NCBI RefSeq assembly: GCF_000372745.1
Contig: NZ_KB889730.1
Span: 131-64,130 of the forward strand
Length of the DNA stretch: 64,000 nt
Source: Embleya scabrispora DSM 41855
Lineage (GTDB): Bacteria > Actinomycetota > Actinomycetes > Streptomycetales > Streptomycetaceae
Direction: 5' to 3'
The notes beneath the pieces were generated by a model. It did no database searches, had not been told where the DNA came from, and saw only the letters and a list, made by a program, of their open reading frames with translations. Of this stretch, positions 49,105 through 59,587 are shown in pieces. The stretch's first letter is position 1, and the number at the start of each line of letters is the position of its first letter. The position numbers and the translations under genes were made by a program.

Positions 49105-50106
49105 ATGCGTCGCGTGGGGATCCTGCTGTTCGACCCGGTACGGGTGTTCGAATACGCGGTGGCCTTCGAGATCTGGGGAGTCGACCGCACCGACCGGGGT
49201 GTTCCCCCGTTCGAGCTGCGCGTGTGCGGCCCCCGGCGCACCGGCGTGGAACTGGGAGCAGGCGTCGTCTGCGTCCCCGACCACGACCTGGACGGCCTCG
49301 AAGCGTGCGATCTCGTGATCGTTCCGGGCAACGAACACCGGACCGAGCCGCGGCGGGACGTGTTCCCCGACGACGTGCTCGAAGCCCTGCGGTCCGCACA
49401 CCGGCGGGGCGCCACGATCGCGTCGTTGTGCTCGGGCGCCTTCGTACTCGCGGCCGCGGGCCTGCTGGACGGGCGACGGGCGACGGCCCACTGGCTGGAC
49501 ACCGACGACCTGGCCGACCGCTACCCGCAGGTCACGGTGGATGCCAACGTCCTGTTCGTCGGCGACGGTCCGGTCTGGACCTCGGCCGGCTCGGCGGCCG
49601 GCATCGACCTGTGCCTGCACCTGGTCCGGCTCGACCATGGGGCGGCGGCGGCCACCGAGATCGCCCGCACGATGGTGACCGCGCCGTTCCGGTCCGGCGG
49701 ACAGGCCCAGTTCATCAGCAACCCGGTGCCGGCCTCGCCCACCGACCGGGGCGACACCCTGGGCCGCCTGCGCGGCCACGTCCTCGACGACCTGCGCCAC
49801 CCCTGGACCGTCGCCGAACTGGCCGCCCTCGCCGGCATGTCCGAGCGCAGCTTCGCCCGCCACTTCGTCCGCAGTACCGGCACCTCACCGCTGCGCTGGT
49901 TGTCCACCCAGCGTGTCCTGGCCGCGCAGCGCCTCCTGGAGATCGGCGACCTCTCGATCTCCGCCATCGCCCGCCTCTGCGGCTTCGGCTCGCCGCTGAC
50001 CCTGCGCCAACACTTCACCCGCCATGTCGGCGTCGCCCCCAGGGACTACCGCGCCGCCTTCCGCGGCGGCCTGGGCCGGCCCACCGCGGACGGCGACAGC
50101 GGGTAG
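49105..50106 (+). CDS. GlxA-type transcriptional regulator (DJ-1/PfpI + AraC HTH)
   Basis: A 333-residue protein. Residues 1-190 form a DJ-1/PfpI domain (VGILLFDPVRVFEYAVAFEI, DLVIVPGN, ATIASLCSGAFVLAAAG with the nucleophile-elbow cysteine). Residues 220-325 contain two AraC helix-turn-helix motifs: WTVAELAALAGMSERSFARHF and LSISAIARLCGFGSPLTLRQHF. These regulators sense a small molecule with the amidotransferase-like domain and usually activate a neighbouring catabolic operon. The target is unclear; the MmgE/PrpD gene converges downstream. Confidence 0.85.
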   Translation: MRRVGILLFDPVRVFEYAVAFEIWGVDRTDRGVPPFELRVCGPRRTGVELGAGVVCVPDHDLDGLEACDLVIVPGNEHRTEPRRDVFPDDVLEALRSAHRRGATIASLCSGAFVLAAAGLLDGRRATAHWLDTDDLADRYPQVTVDANVLFVGDGPVWTSAGSAAGIDLCLHLVRLDHGAAAATEIARTMVTAPFRSGGQAQFISNPVPASPTDRGDTLGRLRGHVLDDLRHPWTVAELAALAGMSERSFARHFVRSTGTSPLRWLSTQRVLAAQRLLEIGDLSISAIARLCGFGSPLTLRQHFTRHVGVAPRDYRAAFRGGLGRPTADGDSG

Positions 50107-50231
50107 CGGCGAACGGGCCCGGGGCCTGTCCGCCGCACCCCTGGGCCGACCGGCCGCCCGCTCGCCCCGGAGCGCCGGACGGCGCGCCGATGGTTTCGGC
50201 GATGGGTTTCGGCGACGGGTTTCGGCGATGC

Positions 50232-51116
50232 TCACGTGCCCGCCGCGACCCTGACCGTCAGGGCGAGGATCGAGTCCAGGGACGGGGCGAAGGCCAGGGC
50301 GCGGACCTCGGCGACCAGGGCCCGGGCGTCGCGGCGGCTGCCGCCGAGGCGTTCGCAGGTCTCCAGGTCGAACCGGTAGTCGCTCACCGCCGTCTCGCGG
50401 TGTGCCTCGCAAGCCCACTCGGCGCCGAGTCCGGCCAGGACCGTCTCCCGTCGCAGGCGCCAGGAGCGGCACAACTCGTCGAGCCCGCGGGCCGGCCCGC
50501 TCGCACCGGAGGCGGCCAGCCGTGCGGCGATGATCGCGTTGCCGGCCGCGATCCCGCCGGCGAGCCCGACCGTGCCACCGGTGCCGATCGGCTCGCCCAC
50601 GAACCTTCCCGCGATGCCCATCGCGTCCCGGACCCGGGCCCGGTCCAGCGTCATCAGCCGGGCCGCCGCCAACGCGCCGCCGAGCACCCCGACCGAGCGT
50701 GAGCCGTCCGGCGCGGCCAACCGGCAGGCCAGTTCGTGCCCGGCGATCACCGCGACCAACACCTCGTCGCCGCGCGCCTTGACCTCCTGGCCGACCGCCA
50801 GCGCGACCGGCAGCACCACGGCCATCGCCGCGCCCTCGGGGTCGAGCCGCGTCGCGCCGATCAGCATGCCGTTCGCGAGCGCGGCGGCGGGAGCCGCGAG
50901 TCGGCCCGCGGCGTGCCCGATCAGCTCGGCCTCGGGTGGGCCGCCGATCCCGACCGCCACGTGCACGGCCGGGTCCACCAGCCCGATCCGCGCCGCGCCG
51001 ACCCCACCCGCGATCGCGGTCAGGATCCGTCGACCGGTCGCCCGCCGTACCGCCACCGGAATATGACGCATCGTCAGTTCTGTGGCCCAATCGGCGAACT
51101 CGCCCGATACCGGCAT
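50232..51116 (-). CDS. Short MmgE/PrpD-family protein
   Basis: A 294-residue protein. ATG 51116 (MPVSGEFADWATELTMRHIP) has GGGAGGG upstream. The N-terminal all-helical domain of MmgE/PrpD is recognisable: PVAVRRATGRRILTAIAGGVG, AAALANGMLIGATRLDPEGA, AVIAGHELACRLAAPDGSR and the glycine-rich GGALAAARLMTLDRARVRDAM, GTGGTVGLAGGIAAGNAIIAA. Family members are usually about 450 residues with a C-terminal cap domain; here only a shortened C-terminus of about 90 residues remains, so it is truncated or a minimal relative. Full-length members include 2-methylcitrate and cis-aconitate-type enzymes. It converges with the GlxA-type regulator. Confidence 0.72.
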   Translation of the reverse strand: MPVSGEFADWATELTMRHIPVAVRRATGRRILTAIAGGVGAARIGLVDPAVHVAVGIGGPPEAELIGHAAGRLAAPAAALANGMLIGATRLDPEGAAMAVVLPVALAVGQEVKARGDEVLVAVIAGHELACRLAAPDGSRSVGVLGGALAAARLMTLDRARVRDAMGIAGRFVGEPIGTGGTVGLAGGIAAGNAIIAARLAASGASGPARGLDELCRSWRLRRETVLAGLGAEWACEAHRETAVSDYRFDLETCERLGGSRRDARALVAEVRALAFAPSLDSILALTVRVAAGT

Positions 51117-51260
51117 GAAATCCCTCCCCGCATCCAGGCTGCACGACGACATGGGGCAAAAGCACGGCGCAATGTCCCATTGTGACCGTCCCGGTAACGT
51201 CGCGTCAGCCCCCAATCACCGCGGGCGCACGGTCGCGGGCGCGGAGCGCGCGGGGCCGGA

Positions 51261-52667
51261 TCAGCGCACGACACCCGCCGCCCGCGCGGCGGTCAACCAC
51301 TGCGGGAACTCGGCCAGGATCCGCTCGTACAGCTCGACGTCGGAGATCCGGTCGATGTCGTCCACCTGGAAGAAGCCGGCGTTGTCCACCAGTCGGCCGG
51401 GCATCGTGTCGATGCGCTCCAGAATCCCGTAGTTCGACCGACCCAGACCGACGAACTGCCAGAAGATCGGCAGTCCGGCCGCATCGGTCAACAGGCGCTG
51501 GATCTGCTTGCTGCGGTTGACGCCGCCGTCCGAGTAGAACAGCACCAGCACCGGCGCACCCGGCTCACGCCGGTAGCGCGCGATGATGTCCTCGATCACC
51601 GCCGGTTCGTTGTTTCCGCCGTACACGCCGGACAGGTGGTCGGGCACCCGCTGCGCGCCGTTCGGCAGCGGCGGCGACTGCGGCCGGTTGTTGCGCCCGT
51701 CGATGTACACGTTGTCCGCGATCCAGCGCGGCAGTTCGGGAATCCGGACCGGGTCCAGCGGCGCGAACTCGTCGGCGAAGATCCACGCGTCCAACTCGCC
51801 GTCGTCGTCGAGCCGGGCCGCGATCGGCGCCATCCGCTCGACCAGCCGCCCCACCGCGCCGTTTCCGTACAGCTCCCGCATCGACCCGGAGCGGTCCAGC
51901 ACGATCGCCACCCGGGCGCGCACCTCGCGCAGGCCCTTCTTCTCCAGCGTGATCCGCACCGCCTCCTTGCGCAGCGAGATCCGCGCGCCCACCTCCGGCG
52001 GCAGCCCGGCCAGTTGCGGGTCCTCCGAGGGCGCGGGCAGCCGCATCGTCGGCTCGTCGCTGTACGGCGGCGGCGCCCACCCGGGCGTCGCGCCCACAGG
52101 CGCGACCGGCAGCGTCCCGGCCGGCCGTGCGGCCTCGACCTCGGCGGGCGCCTCGTCGTCCTCGCCGACGTCCACGCCGTAGTCGCTCGCGAGACCGGCC
52201 AGCCCGGTGTCGTAGCCCTGTCCGATCGCGCGCAACTTCCAGTCGCCCCGGCGCCGATACAACTCGCCGAGCACCATCACCGTCTCACTGCCGGCGGCCT
52301 CGACGGCGAACGTCGCGACGGCGGTGCCCGAGGCGTCCAGAACCGCCAGCGCGAGGCCGCCCACCCCGGCGAACGTGCCCTCGTGCACCGACGCGGCCAG
52401 CACCACCCGATCCACGTCGGCGGGCAGCACGGTCGGGTCCACCACGACCGCCTCGCCGCCGGCCGCCGGGCCGATGTGGCGCACCGCGCCGCCGGCCGCG
52501 ACCGGCTGGTTGTAGAACACGAAGTCCTCGTCCGAGCGCACCTTGCCGTGCGATCCGAGCAGCAGCGCCGAGACGTCCGCGATCGGCGCGTTTGCCGCGC
52601 GGCGGATCACCAGGGTCAGCGGGCCCGCGGGAACCGGGACATTGGCCCCGGCGATCAGAGTCGTCAT
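51261..52667 (-). CDS. TerD-VWA (TerF-like) tellurium-resistance-family protein
   Basis: A 468-residue fusion. Residues 1-165 form a TerD domain (MTTLIAGANVPVPAGPLTLV, SDEDFVFYNQP, AVAAFAV-like strands and TVMVLGELYRRRGDWKLRAI). A Pro/Ala-rich linker follows. Residues 240-460 form a von Willebrand A domain with the metal site LDRSGSMRELY and a terminal LVDNAGFFQVDDIDRISDVE. Ter proteins form calcium-bound membrane-stress complexes; VWA-fused TerF relatives are common in streptomycetes. It has no other ter gene next to it. Confidence 0.85.
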   Translation of the reverse strand: MTTLIAGANVPVPAGPLTLVIRRAANAPIADVSALLLGSHGKVRSDEDFVFYNQPVAAGGAVRHIGPAAGGEAVVVDPTVLPADVDRVVLAASVHEGTFAGVGGLALAVLDASGTAVATFAVEAAGSETVMVLGELYRRRGDWKLRAIGQGYDTGLAGLASDYGVDVGEDDEAPAEVEAARPAGTLPVAPVGATPGWAPPPYSDEPTMRLPAPSEDPQLAGLPPEVGARISLRKEAVRITLEKKGLREVRARVAIVLDRSGSMRELYGNGAVGRLVERMAPIAARLDDDGELDAWIFADEFAPLDPVRIPELPRWIADNVYIDGRNNRPQSPPLPNGAQRVPDHLSGVYGGNNEPAVIEDIIARYRREPGAPVLVLFYSDGGVNRSKQIQRLLTDAAGLPIFWQFVGLGRSNYGILERIDTMPGRLVDNAGFFQVDDIDRISDVELYERILAEFPQWLTAARAAGVVR

Positions 52668-52804
52668 GGTCGTCAGTGTGGCCCGAATCGACCACCTGCC
52701 GCAGAGATGTGGGCGGCGTTCGGAAGACGGACGTGATCGGCATCACGGGTGATGGACCATCACATCGTGAATGATCGCCCCCATCCGGTGGGAACCAAGC
52801 GGTT

Positions 52805-52981
52805 ATGGGCAACAACGGTCACCATCCGGGCGGACATCGCGCGGACCCCGGCGAGTGGAGCGAGGTCGAGCACGAACGTGCCCGGCTGCTGATCGAGCGC
52901 GCGGCCTCGATCGCCCGCCGCCTGGAGTCGCTGTGCGCCGCCGAGGCGGCCGCGAGGCAGCTCGGCCCGGGCCGCACCTGA
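52805..52981 (+). CDS. Putative small protein, 58 residues
   Basis: A short open frame reads MGNNGHHPGGHRADPGEWSE, then a helical, Ala/Arg/Glu-rich half (RLLIERAASIARRLESLCAA) and ends RQLGPGRT. The third-base GC bias is as strong as in neighbouring genes, and the helix has a heptad-like leucine pattern. The ribosome binding site before ATG 52805 is weak. No family is recognisable. It is divergent from the TerD-VWA gene. Confidence 0.4.
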   Translation: MGNNGHHPGGHRADPGEWSEVEHERARLLIERAASIARRLESLCAAEAAARQLGPGRT

Positions 52982-53122
52982 CGGTGCCGGCCGGGCCGGT
53001 CGAGAGGCCCGTGGGCCCTCGCGACGCCCCGTCCCCTCCACGGCACGTCGTGGTACTGCCGTTCATCACTGCGGCCGAAGGCGCACCGCATCGACCAAAG
53101 TGTATGAAACGGCCGAAGGCGA

Positions 53123-53155
53123 CCGCATCTCCCGGTGTTCACACAGGAGATACGG
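53123..53155. terminator. Possible weak hairpin in the gap 52982-53293
   Basis: CCG-ATCTCC pairs with GGAGAT-CGG (one mismatch) around a 13-base loop, between the small plus-strand frame and the end of the convergent Rpf gene. The 312-base gap also carries a locally repeated GGCCGAAGGCG (53073 and 53111) and no gene. Confidence 0.35.
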
Positions 53156-53293
53156 CCGCCCTCGACCGATCGCGCAGGACTCGCCTTCGCGCACTGCTCG
53201 TTCCACGCACCACTCACTCGACGCCGTGCACCGCGTCACGGGCACCACACGGCGCACGCCGAACACTCGGGACCGGACCGGCCCCGGGGCGTT

Positions 53294-55033
<1,740 letters not shown>

Positions 55034-55699
55034 TCAGTCGCGTATTCCGCCCTTGGACCGCGGCAGCAGACCGCTTTCGATCGCGGTGACCACCGCGTGC
55101 GTGCGGTCGCTGACATCGAGCTTGGCGAAGACGCGCAGCAGATGCGTCTTCACCGTCGCCTCGGCGATCACCAGCCGCTTGCCGATGTCCGCGTTGGAGA
55201 GCCCGTCGGCCACCGCGTCGAGCACCTGCACCTCGCGCGTGGTCAACACCACCGGGGCGGGACGGCGCATGCGGGCGACCAGCCGCTCGGCCACCCGGGG
55301 GGCCAGCACGGTCTGGCCCCGGGCCGCCGAGCGAATGGCCTCGACGAGTTGCTCGCGGGTGGTGTCCTTGAGCAGGTAGCCGATGGCGCCGGCCTCGACC
55401 GCACGCTCGATCTCGACGTCGGTGTCGTACGTGGTCACGATCAACACCCGGGTCCGGCCGCCGAGACCGACGATCCGGGCGGTGGCGGCCACTCCGTCCA
55501 GGACCGGCATGCGCAGGTCGATCAGCGCCACGTCGGGCTCCAGCCGCTCGACCAACTCGACGGCGGCGAGGCCGTCGCCCGCCTCGCCGACGATCTCGAT
55601 CGTGGGCTCGGAGGCCAGCAGCGCGACCACCCCCGCCCGCATCACCGAGTGGTCGTCCACCACGACGACACGCAGTGTGTCCTGTGTCATGTCCTTCAC
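55034..55699 (-). CDS. NarL/FixJ-family response regulator
   Basis: A 221-residue two-domain regulator. The receiver has RVVVVDDHSVMRAG (acidic pair), phospho-aspartate in VALIDLRMP, TT in IVTTYDT and the lysine in LLKDTTREQ. The LuxR-type helix-turn-helix is LTTREVQVLDAVADGLSNAD to AEATVKTHLLRVFAKL. GTG 55699 overlaps the kinase stop (GTGA); ATG 55690 is the alternative. It is the output protein of the kinase encoded immediately upstream and the last gene of the MMPL-kinase-regulator operon. Confidence 0.9.
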   Translation of the reverse strand: MKDMTQDTLRVVVVDDHSVMRAGVVALLASEPTIEIVGEAGDGLAAVELVERLEPDVALIDLRMPVLDGVAATARIVGLGGRTRVLIVTTYDTDVEIERAVEAGAIGYLLKDTTREQLVEAIRSAARGQTVLAPRVAERLVARMRRPAPVVLTTREVQVLDAVADGLSNADIGKRLVIAEATVKTHLLRVFAKLDVSDRTHAVVTAIESGLLPRSKGGIRD

Positions 55700-56880
55700 C
55701 CCTGACCATCGCTGGGAATCATCGCCAGGATCCGGGTGCCGTCACCGACCGAGCTGGTGACGGTGAACTCGCCGCCGAGTTCGGCCAGTCGCCTGCGCAT
55801 GCCGTCCAGACCGAAGCCGCGGGCCCGATCGACCACGAACCCTCGGCCGTCGTCGGTGATCTCCAGTTCGACGCCGTGGGCATGCCGGGCGAGCACGACA
55901 CCGACCGTGCCGGCGCCCGCGTGCTTGCGCACATTCGCCAGCGACTCCTGGGTGCAGCGCAGCAGCGCGATCCGGGTCTGCTGGTCGCATTCGACGTCGG
56001 GCAGTTCCGCGTCCACGGTGATCCCGGTGTCCTCGACGAACCGGTCCAGCGTGCGGCGCAGGGCCCGGGCGACCGACCCGGGGACCACGCCGCTCTGCGG
56101 GGCCGAGCCGACCAATACCCGGGCCTCGGCCAGGTTCTCCCGGGCGGTGTGCTCGATCGAGAGCAACTGCCGACCACTGGTCTCCGGGTCGGACGCGATG
56201 CCCGAACGCGCCGCCTCGGCCAGCACGATGATGGACGCGAATCCCTGGGCGAGGGTGTCGTGGATCTCCCGGGCCAGCCGTTCCCGCTCCTCCACCGCGC
56301 CGCGGCGCTGATTGGCCTCGGCCAACCGCTCCTGGGCACTGGCCAATTCGCTGCCCAGGGCCCGCACCCGCTCACCGCTGTGCTCGACGAACCGGTGTAT
56401 CGACAGCCCGAGCGGCACGCTCACCGCGTAGGCGATCACGGTCGCGAGGGTGTTCCCGGTGAGCAGGTTCGGGCTCCAGCCCTGCGGGGCGACGCCGCCG
56501 AGCACGGTCGCGGCGGCGGCCAGGCCGCTGTACCCGATCGCGGACCCGGGGACGCCGGCCGCGAACCAGAAGTGCGGGAGGCTCGCCACGCAGGCCGTGG
56601 CACCGCCGTCGCGGGTGTAGGCCATCGCACCCAGACCGACGATCAGCACACCCGGGAAGGCCCCCGGTCGCAGCACCGGATTGCCGGGAAAGACCCGGGT
56701 GATCAGGTAGCACAGGCCGAGTACGACCGGCAGGCCCATCGACCAGTACCTGCTCGCCCCGGGGTCGTCCTTCCCGGCGACGACCATCGGGGCCAGACCC
56801 AGCAGTACCCAGAACAGGACGTACCAGCGGTGCAGCGTCCACGCCCGGAACCGGTCGGTGAGCTGCGGCCGTTCGGACAT
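55696..56880 (-). CDS. Membrane sensor histidine kinase (NarX/DesK type)
   Basis: A 394-residue kinase starting MSERPQLTDRFRAWTLHRWY. Five or so membrane segments fill residues 18-165. The dimerisation/phospho-histidine box is ERLAREIHDTLAQGFASII, and the ATP-binding domain shows TQESLANVRKHA (N-box), TDDGRGF (G1) and GFGLDGMRRRLAELGGEF (G2). Short sensing loops imply that it detects a membrane or envelope state. It starts five bases after the MMPL stop and overlaps the regulator start. Confidence 0.9.
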   Translation of the reverse strand: MSERPQLTDRFRAWTLHRWYVLFWVLLGLAPMVVAGKDDPGASRYWSMGLPVVLGLCYLITRVFPGNPVLRPGAFPGVLIVGLGAMAYTRDGGATACVASLPHFWFAAGVPGSAIGYSGLAAAATVLGGVAPQGWSPNLLTGNTLATVIAYAVSVPLGLSIHRFVEHSGERVRALGSELASAQERLAEANQRRGAVEERERLAREIHDTLAQGFASIIVLAEAARSGIASDPETSGRQLLSIEHTARENLAEARVLVGSAPQSGVVPGSVARALRRTLDRFVEDTGITVDAELPDVECDQQTRIALLRCTQESLANVRKHAGAGTVGVVLARHAHGVELEITDDGRGFVVDRARGFGLDGMRRRLAELGGEFTVTSSVGDGTRILAMIPSDGQG

Positions 56881-56885
56881 GCCGA

Positions 56886-59102
56886 TCAGCCTACTTTTGC
56901 GGCCGGGTGGGCAACGGCGGCGGGGGTTTGCTCCCGGGTGCGGCGCACCCCGATCGACGGCCACCAGCTGCGCTCGCCCAGCAACAGCATGGTGGCGGGC
57001 AGGATCATGATCCGGATCACGAACGCGTCCAGGAGTACGGCCACCGCGAGGCTGAAGCCGAACTGCTTCATCTCGATCAGGTGCAGGCCGATGAAACTGG
57101 CGAACACGGTGACCATCACGAACGCGGCACTGGTCACCACGCCGGCCGAACCGCCGATCCCGTCGAGGACCGCCTGCCGGGTCGGCGCTCCGCGCAGCGC
57201 GGCCTCCCGGATCCGACTGATCACGAACACCTGGTAGTCCATCGACAACCCGAACAGGATCACGAACAGGAACAGCGGGACCCGCGAGCCGATCGAACCG
57301 GTCGAGTCGAAGTCGAGCAGCCCCTCGGCCCAGGTCCCCTGGAAGACCAGAACGAGCAGCCCGAGCGCGGCACCGGCCGAGAGCAGGTTCAACACCACGC
57401 CGACCAGGCCCAGGACCACGGAGCGGAACGCGAACACGGTGATCACGAAGGTCACCAGGAGCAGCGTCGCGATGATCAGCGGCAACTTCCCCTTCTGGTG
57501 CTCGGGGTAGTCCGCGTACCGGGCGACGTCGCCGGTCACCGCGACGTCGACACCGGACAGCCTGTCCACGGTGGCCGGCACGTAGTCCCCGCGGACCCGG
57601 TCGAGCGAGTCCTGCGCGGCGGCGGAGCTGACGAAGTGCGGTACGCGCAGCTCCAGCATGGTGGTCCGGTGGTCGAAGGACGTGCGCAGTTCGGCGATGC
57701 CCGCGAGTTCCGGGTCGGCGTGCGCGCGTTGTTCCAGCTCGCGCAGGGCGCCCGCCACCTCGTCGGCGCGACCGGCTTCGGCCCGGACCACGATCTGGTG
57801 CATCGACTTCAGCTCCGGGAACGCCTGGTTCTGCCGGTGCCAGGTCTCCATCGCGGGCAGGTCGCGCGAGTAGGTCTCCCGGCCGATGTCGGTCAGCTCG
57901 AGGTTCGCCAGCGGGGCGGTCAGGGCCAGCATGGCGAGCACGGCGACGGCGAGCGTGGCGGCGGGGCGGCGGCTGGTGATCCCCAGCACGGCCGCGGTGA
58001 GCCGACCGGCGCCGGTGCGCTGCGGCTTCGCCGCCGGCGTCTCGCCGCGTCGGGCCGCGCGCTCGGCCCGACGGGCCGCTCGGCGCTCCGCCCGGACACC
58101 GAGCTTGACCAGCAGCGCGGGCAACACGGTCAGCGAGCCGATCACCGCGACCAGGCTGACCAGGATCGCGCCGGTGGCGATCGAGGAGAAGATGACGTCG
58201 TCCGCGAGGAAGAGGGTGGCGCTGGACGCGGCGACCGCGAGCCCGGAGACCACGACGGCGTGTCCGGAGGTGGCCGCGGCCAGTTCCACCAGGGCCCGGG
58301 TGTCGAGCCGGCCGCCGGACCGGGCCCGTTCCTCACGTTCCCGCTTGAGATAGAAGAGCGCGTAGTCGACTCCGACCGCCAGGCCGATCAGCAAAATGAC
58401 GTTGGTACCGACCCCGGCGTCCGGGAAAACGTGCGACGCGAGCATCGACAGCCCGATGGCCGCCGCGATCGCGGACAGGGCGAGCAGCAACGGCACGGCG
58501 GCCATCGCCGCCGAGCGGAACACGATCAGCAGCGTGATCAGGGTGACCGGCAGTGCGATCAGTTCGGTACGCGAGAGGTCCTCGCCACGCTGGCCCTGGA
58601 CGTCCTTGCTGATCGAGGGACCGCCGCTCTCCGCGATCCGCAGCCCGGGATGGCCGGCTTGCACCTTCGCGGTCTGCGCGAGCAGCGGGTCGACGTGCTT
58701 CTTCCCGTCCAGCTCGGCGCCCTTCATGGTGACGTCCACCCGGACCGCCGTACCGTCCGCCGAGCGCACCGGCGCGGCCACGGACGACACCTCGGGCAGC
58801 TTCCGCATGCGCTCCACGATCTCGCCGGCCGCAGCGCCCGCGGCGCCCGCGTCCAAGGCCCCCGCCCCGGCCCGCGCGGTGATCAACACCCGCTCCACCG
58901 GTCGTTGTTGCAGCCCGCCCTCGGTGGCCATCGCCTCACCGCGACCGGCCTCGCCGACCCGGAAGTCGTCGGCGGTGGCCGCGTTCGTCCCGGCGGCGAT
59001 ACCGCCGCCGAGGCACAACGCGACAAAGAGAACCCAGCCGGCAATGGCTCGCCAGGGATGTCCGGCGCTCCACCGCGCCACCCGAACAGGAAGATTCGTC
59101 AT
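56886..59102 (-). CDS. MMPL-family RND transporter
   Basis: A 738-residue transporter with the duplicated MMPL architecture: one N-terminal membrane segment (HPWRAIAGWVLFVALCLGGG), an outer loop domain, five segments (ALPVTLITLLIVFRSAAMAA to TGAILVSLVAVIGSLTVLPA), then the same layout repeated. Family motifs include GLAVGVDYALFYLKREREE and GLSMDYQVFVISRIREAA in the two halves. MMPL proteins export lipids or hydrophobic compounds using the proton gradient. ATG 59102 was chosen because it begins the first basic/hydrophobic stretch. The two-component genes immediately downstream probably control it. Confidence 0.87.
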   Translation of the reverse strand: MTNLPVRVARWSAGHPWRAIAGWVLFVALCLGGGIAAGTNAATADDFRVGEAGRGEAMATEGGLQQRPVERVLITARAGAGALDAGAAGAAAGEIVERMRKLPEVSSVAAPVRSADGTAVRVDVTMKGAELDGKKHVDPLLAQTAKVQAGHPGLRIAESGGPSISKDVQGQRGEDLSRTELIALPVTLITLLIVFRSAAMAAVPLLLALSAIAAAIGLSMLASHVFPDAGVGTNVILLIGLAVGVDYALFYLKREREERARSGGRLDTRALVELAAATSGHAVVVSGLAVAASSATLFLADDVIFSSIATGAILVSLVAVIGSLTVLPALLVKLGVRAERRAARRAERAARRGETPAAKPQRTGAGRLTAAVLGITSRRPAATLAVAVLAMLALTAPLANLELTDIGRETYSRDLPAMETWHRQNQAFPELKSMHQIVVRAEAGRADEVAGALRELEQRAHADPELAGIAELRTSFDHRTTMLELRVPHFVSSAAAQDSLDRVRGDYVPATVDRLSGVDVAVTGDVARYADYPEHQKGKLPLIIATLLLVTFVITVFAFRSVVLGLVGVVLNLLSAGAALGLLVLVFQGTWAEGLLDFDSTGSIGSRVPLFLFVILFGLSMDYQVFVISRIREAALRGAPTRQAVLDGIGGSAGVVTSAAFVMVTVFASFIGLHLIEMKQFGFSLAVAVLLDAFVIRIMILPATMLLLGERSWWPSIGVRRTREQTPAAVAHPAAKVG

Positions 59103-59394
59103 GCCCGAAATCCTGGTCGCCGGGCCCGGATCCCGGACAGGCTCGACCGATGGAACCCGCCGTCCACCGATCGGTGGACAAGGACGAAACAACCGAGCAC
59201 CCGGGGCCTCGGGGAGCCGATCGGCCCCACTTCCTCGCGCCCCGAGGGGCCGGGCCGCTCACAACCCCACGCCGGGTCGGACCGATCCATCCCCGACGCC
59301 CGCCGACCGCACCACGACACAGATGAGCGGCGGCCCCGAATCCTCCCGAGCACCGCCGCCCACCCGCGTCTTCACACATCCGCACCGCTTCCTG

Positions 59395-59483
59395 CGGAGG
59401 ACGTGGGATTCGAACCCACGAGCAAGGTCACCCCTGCTAGCAGTTTTCAAGACTGCCGCCATCGGCCACTAGGCGAGTCCTCC
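59395..59483 (-). tRNA. tRNA-Ser (anticodon TGA)
   Basis: An 89-base class II tRNA. Acceptor GGAGGAC pairs with GTCCTCC; anticodon stem GCAGT/ACTGC with loop CTTGAAA, anticodon TGA (plus-strand 59447-59449); long variable arm; T arm GTGGG-TTCGAAT-CCCAC; discriminator G. CCA is not encoded. It reads TCN serine codons ending in A and possibly G. Gap 59103-59394 holds no gene. Confidence 0.93.
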
Positions 59484-59587
59484 AGCGCCGCGACCTGGTT
59501 GGGGCGCGGGCGGCATCAGTCTCTCATGAGCGGTGGCTGGGATCACTGGGGATTCCGGGCCGCCCATGTGTGGCCGGGTGGCGTGGG

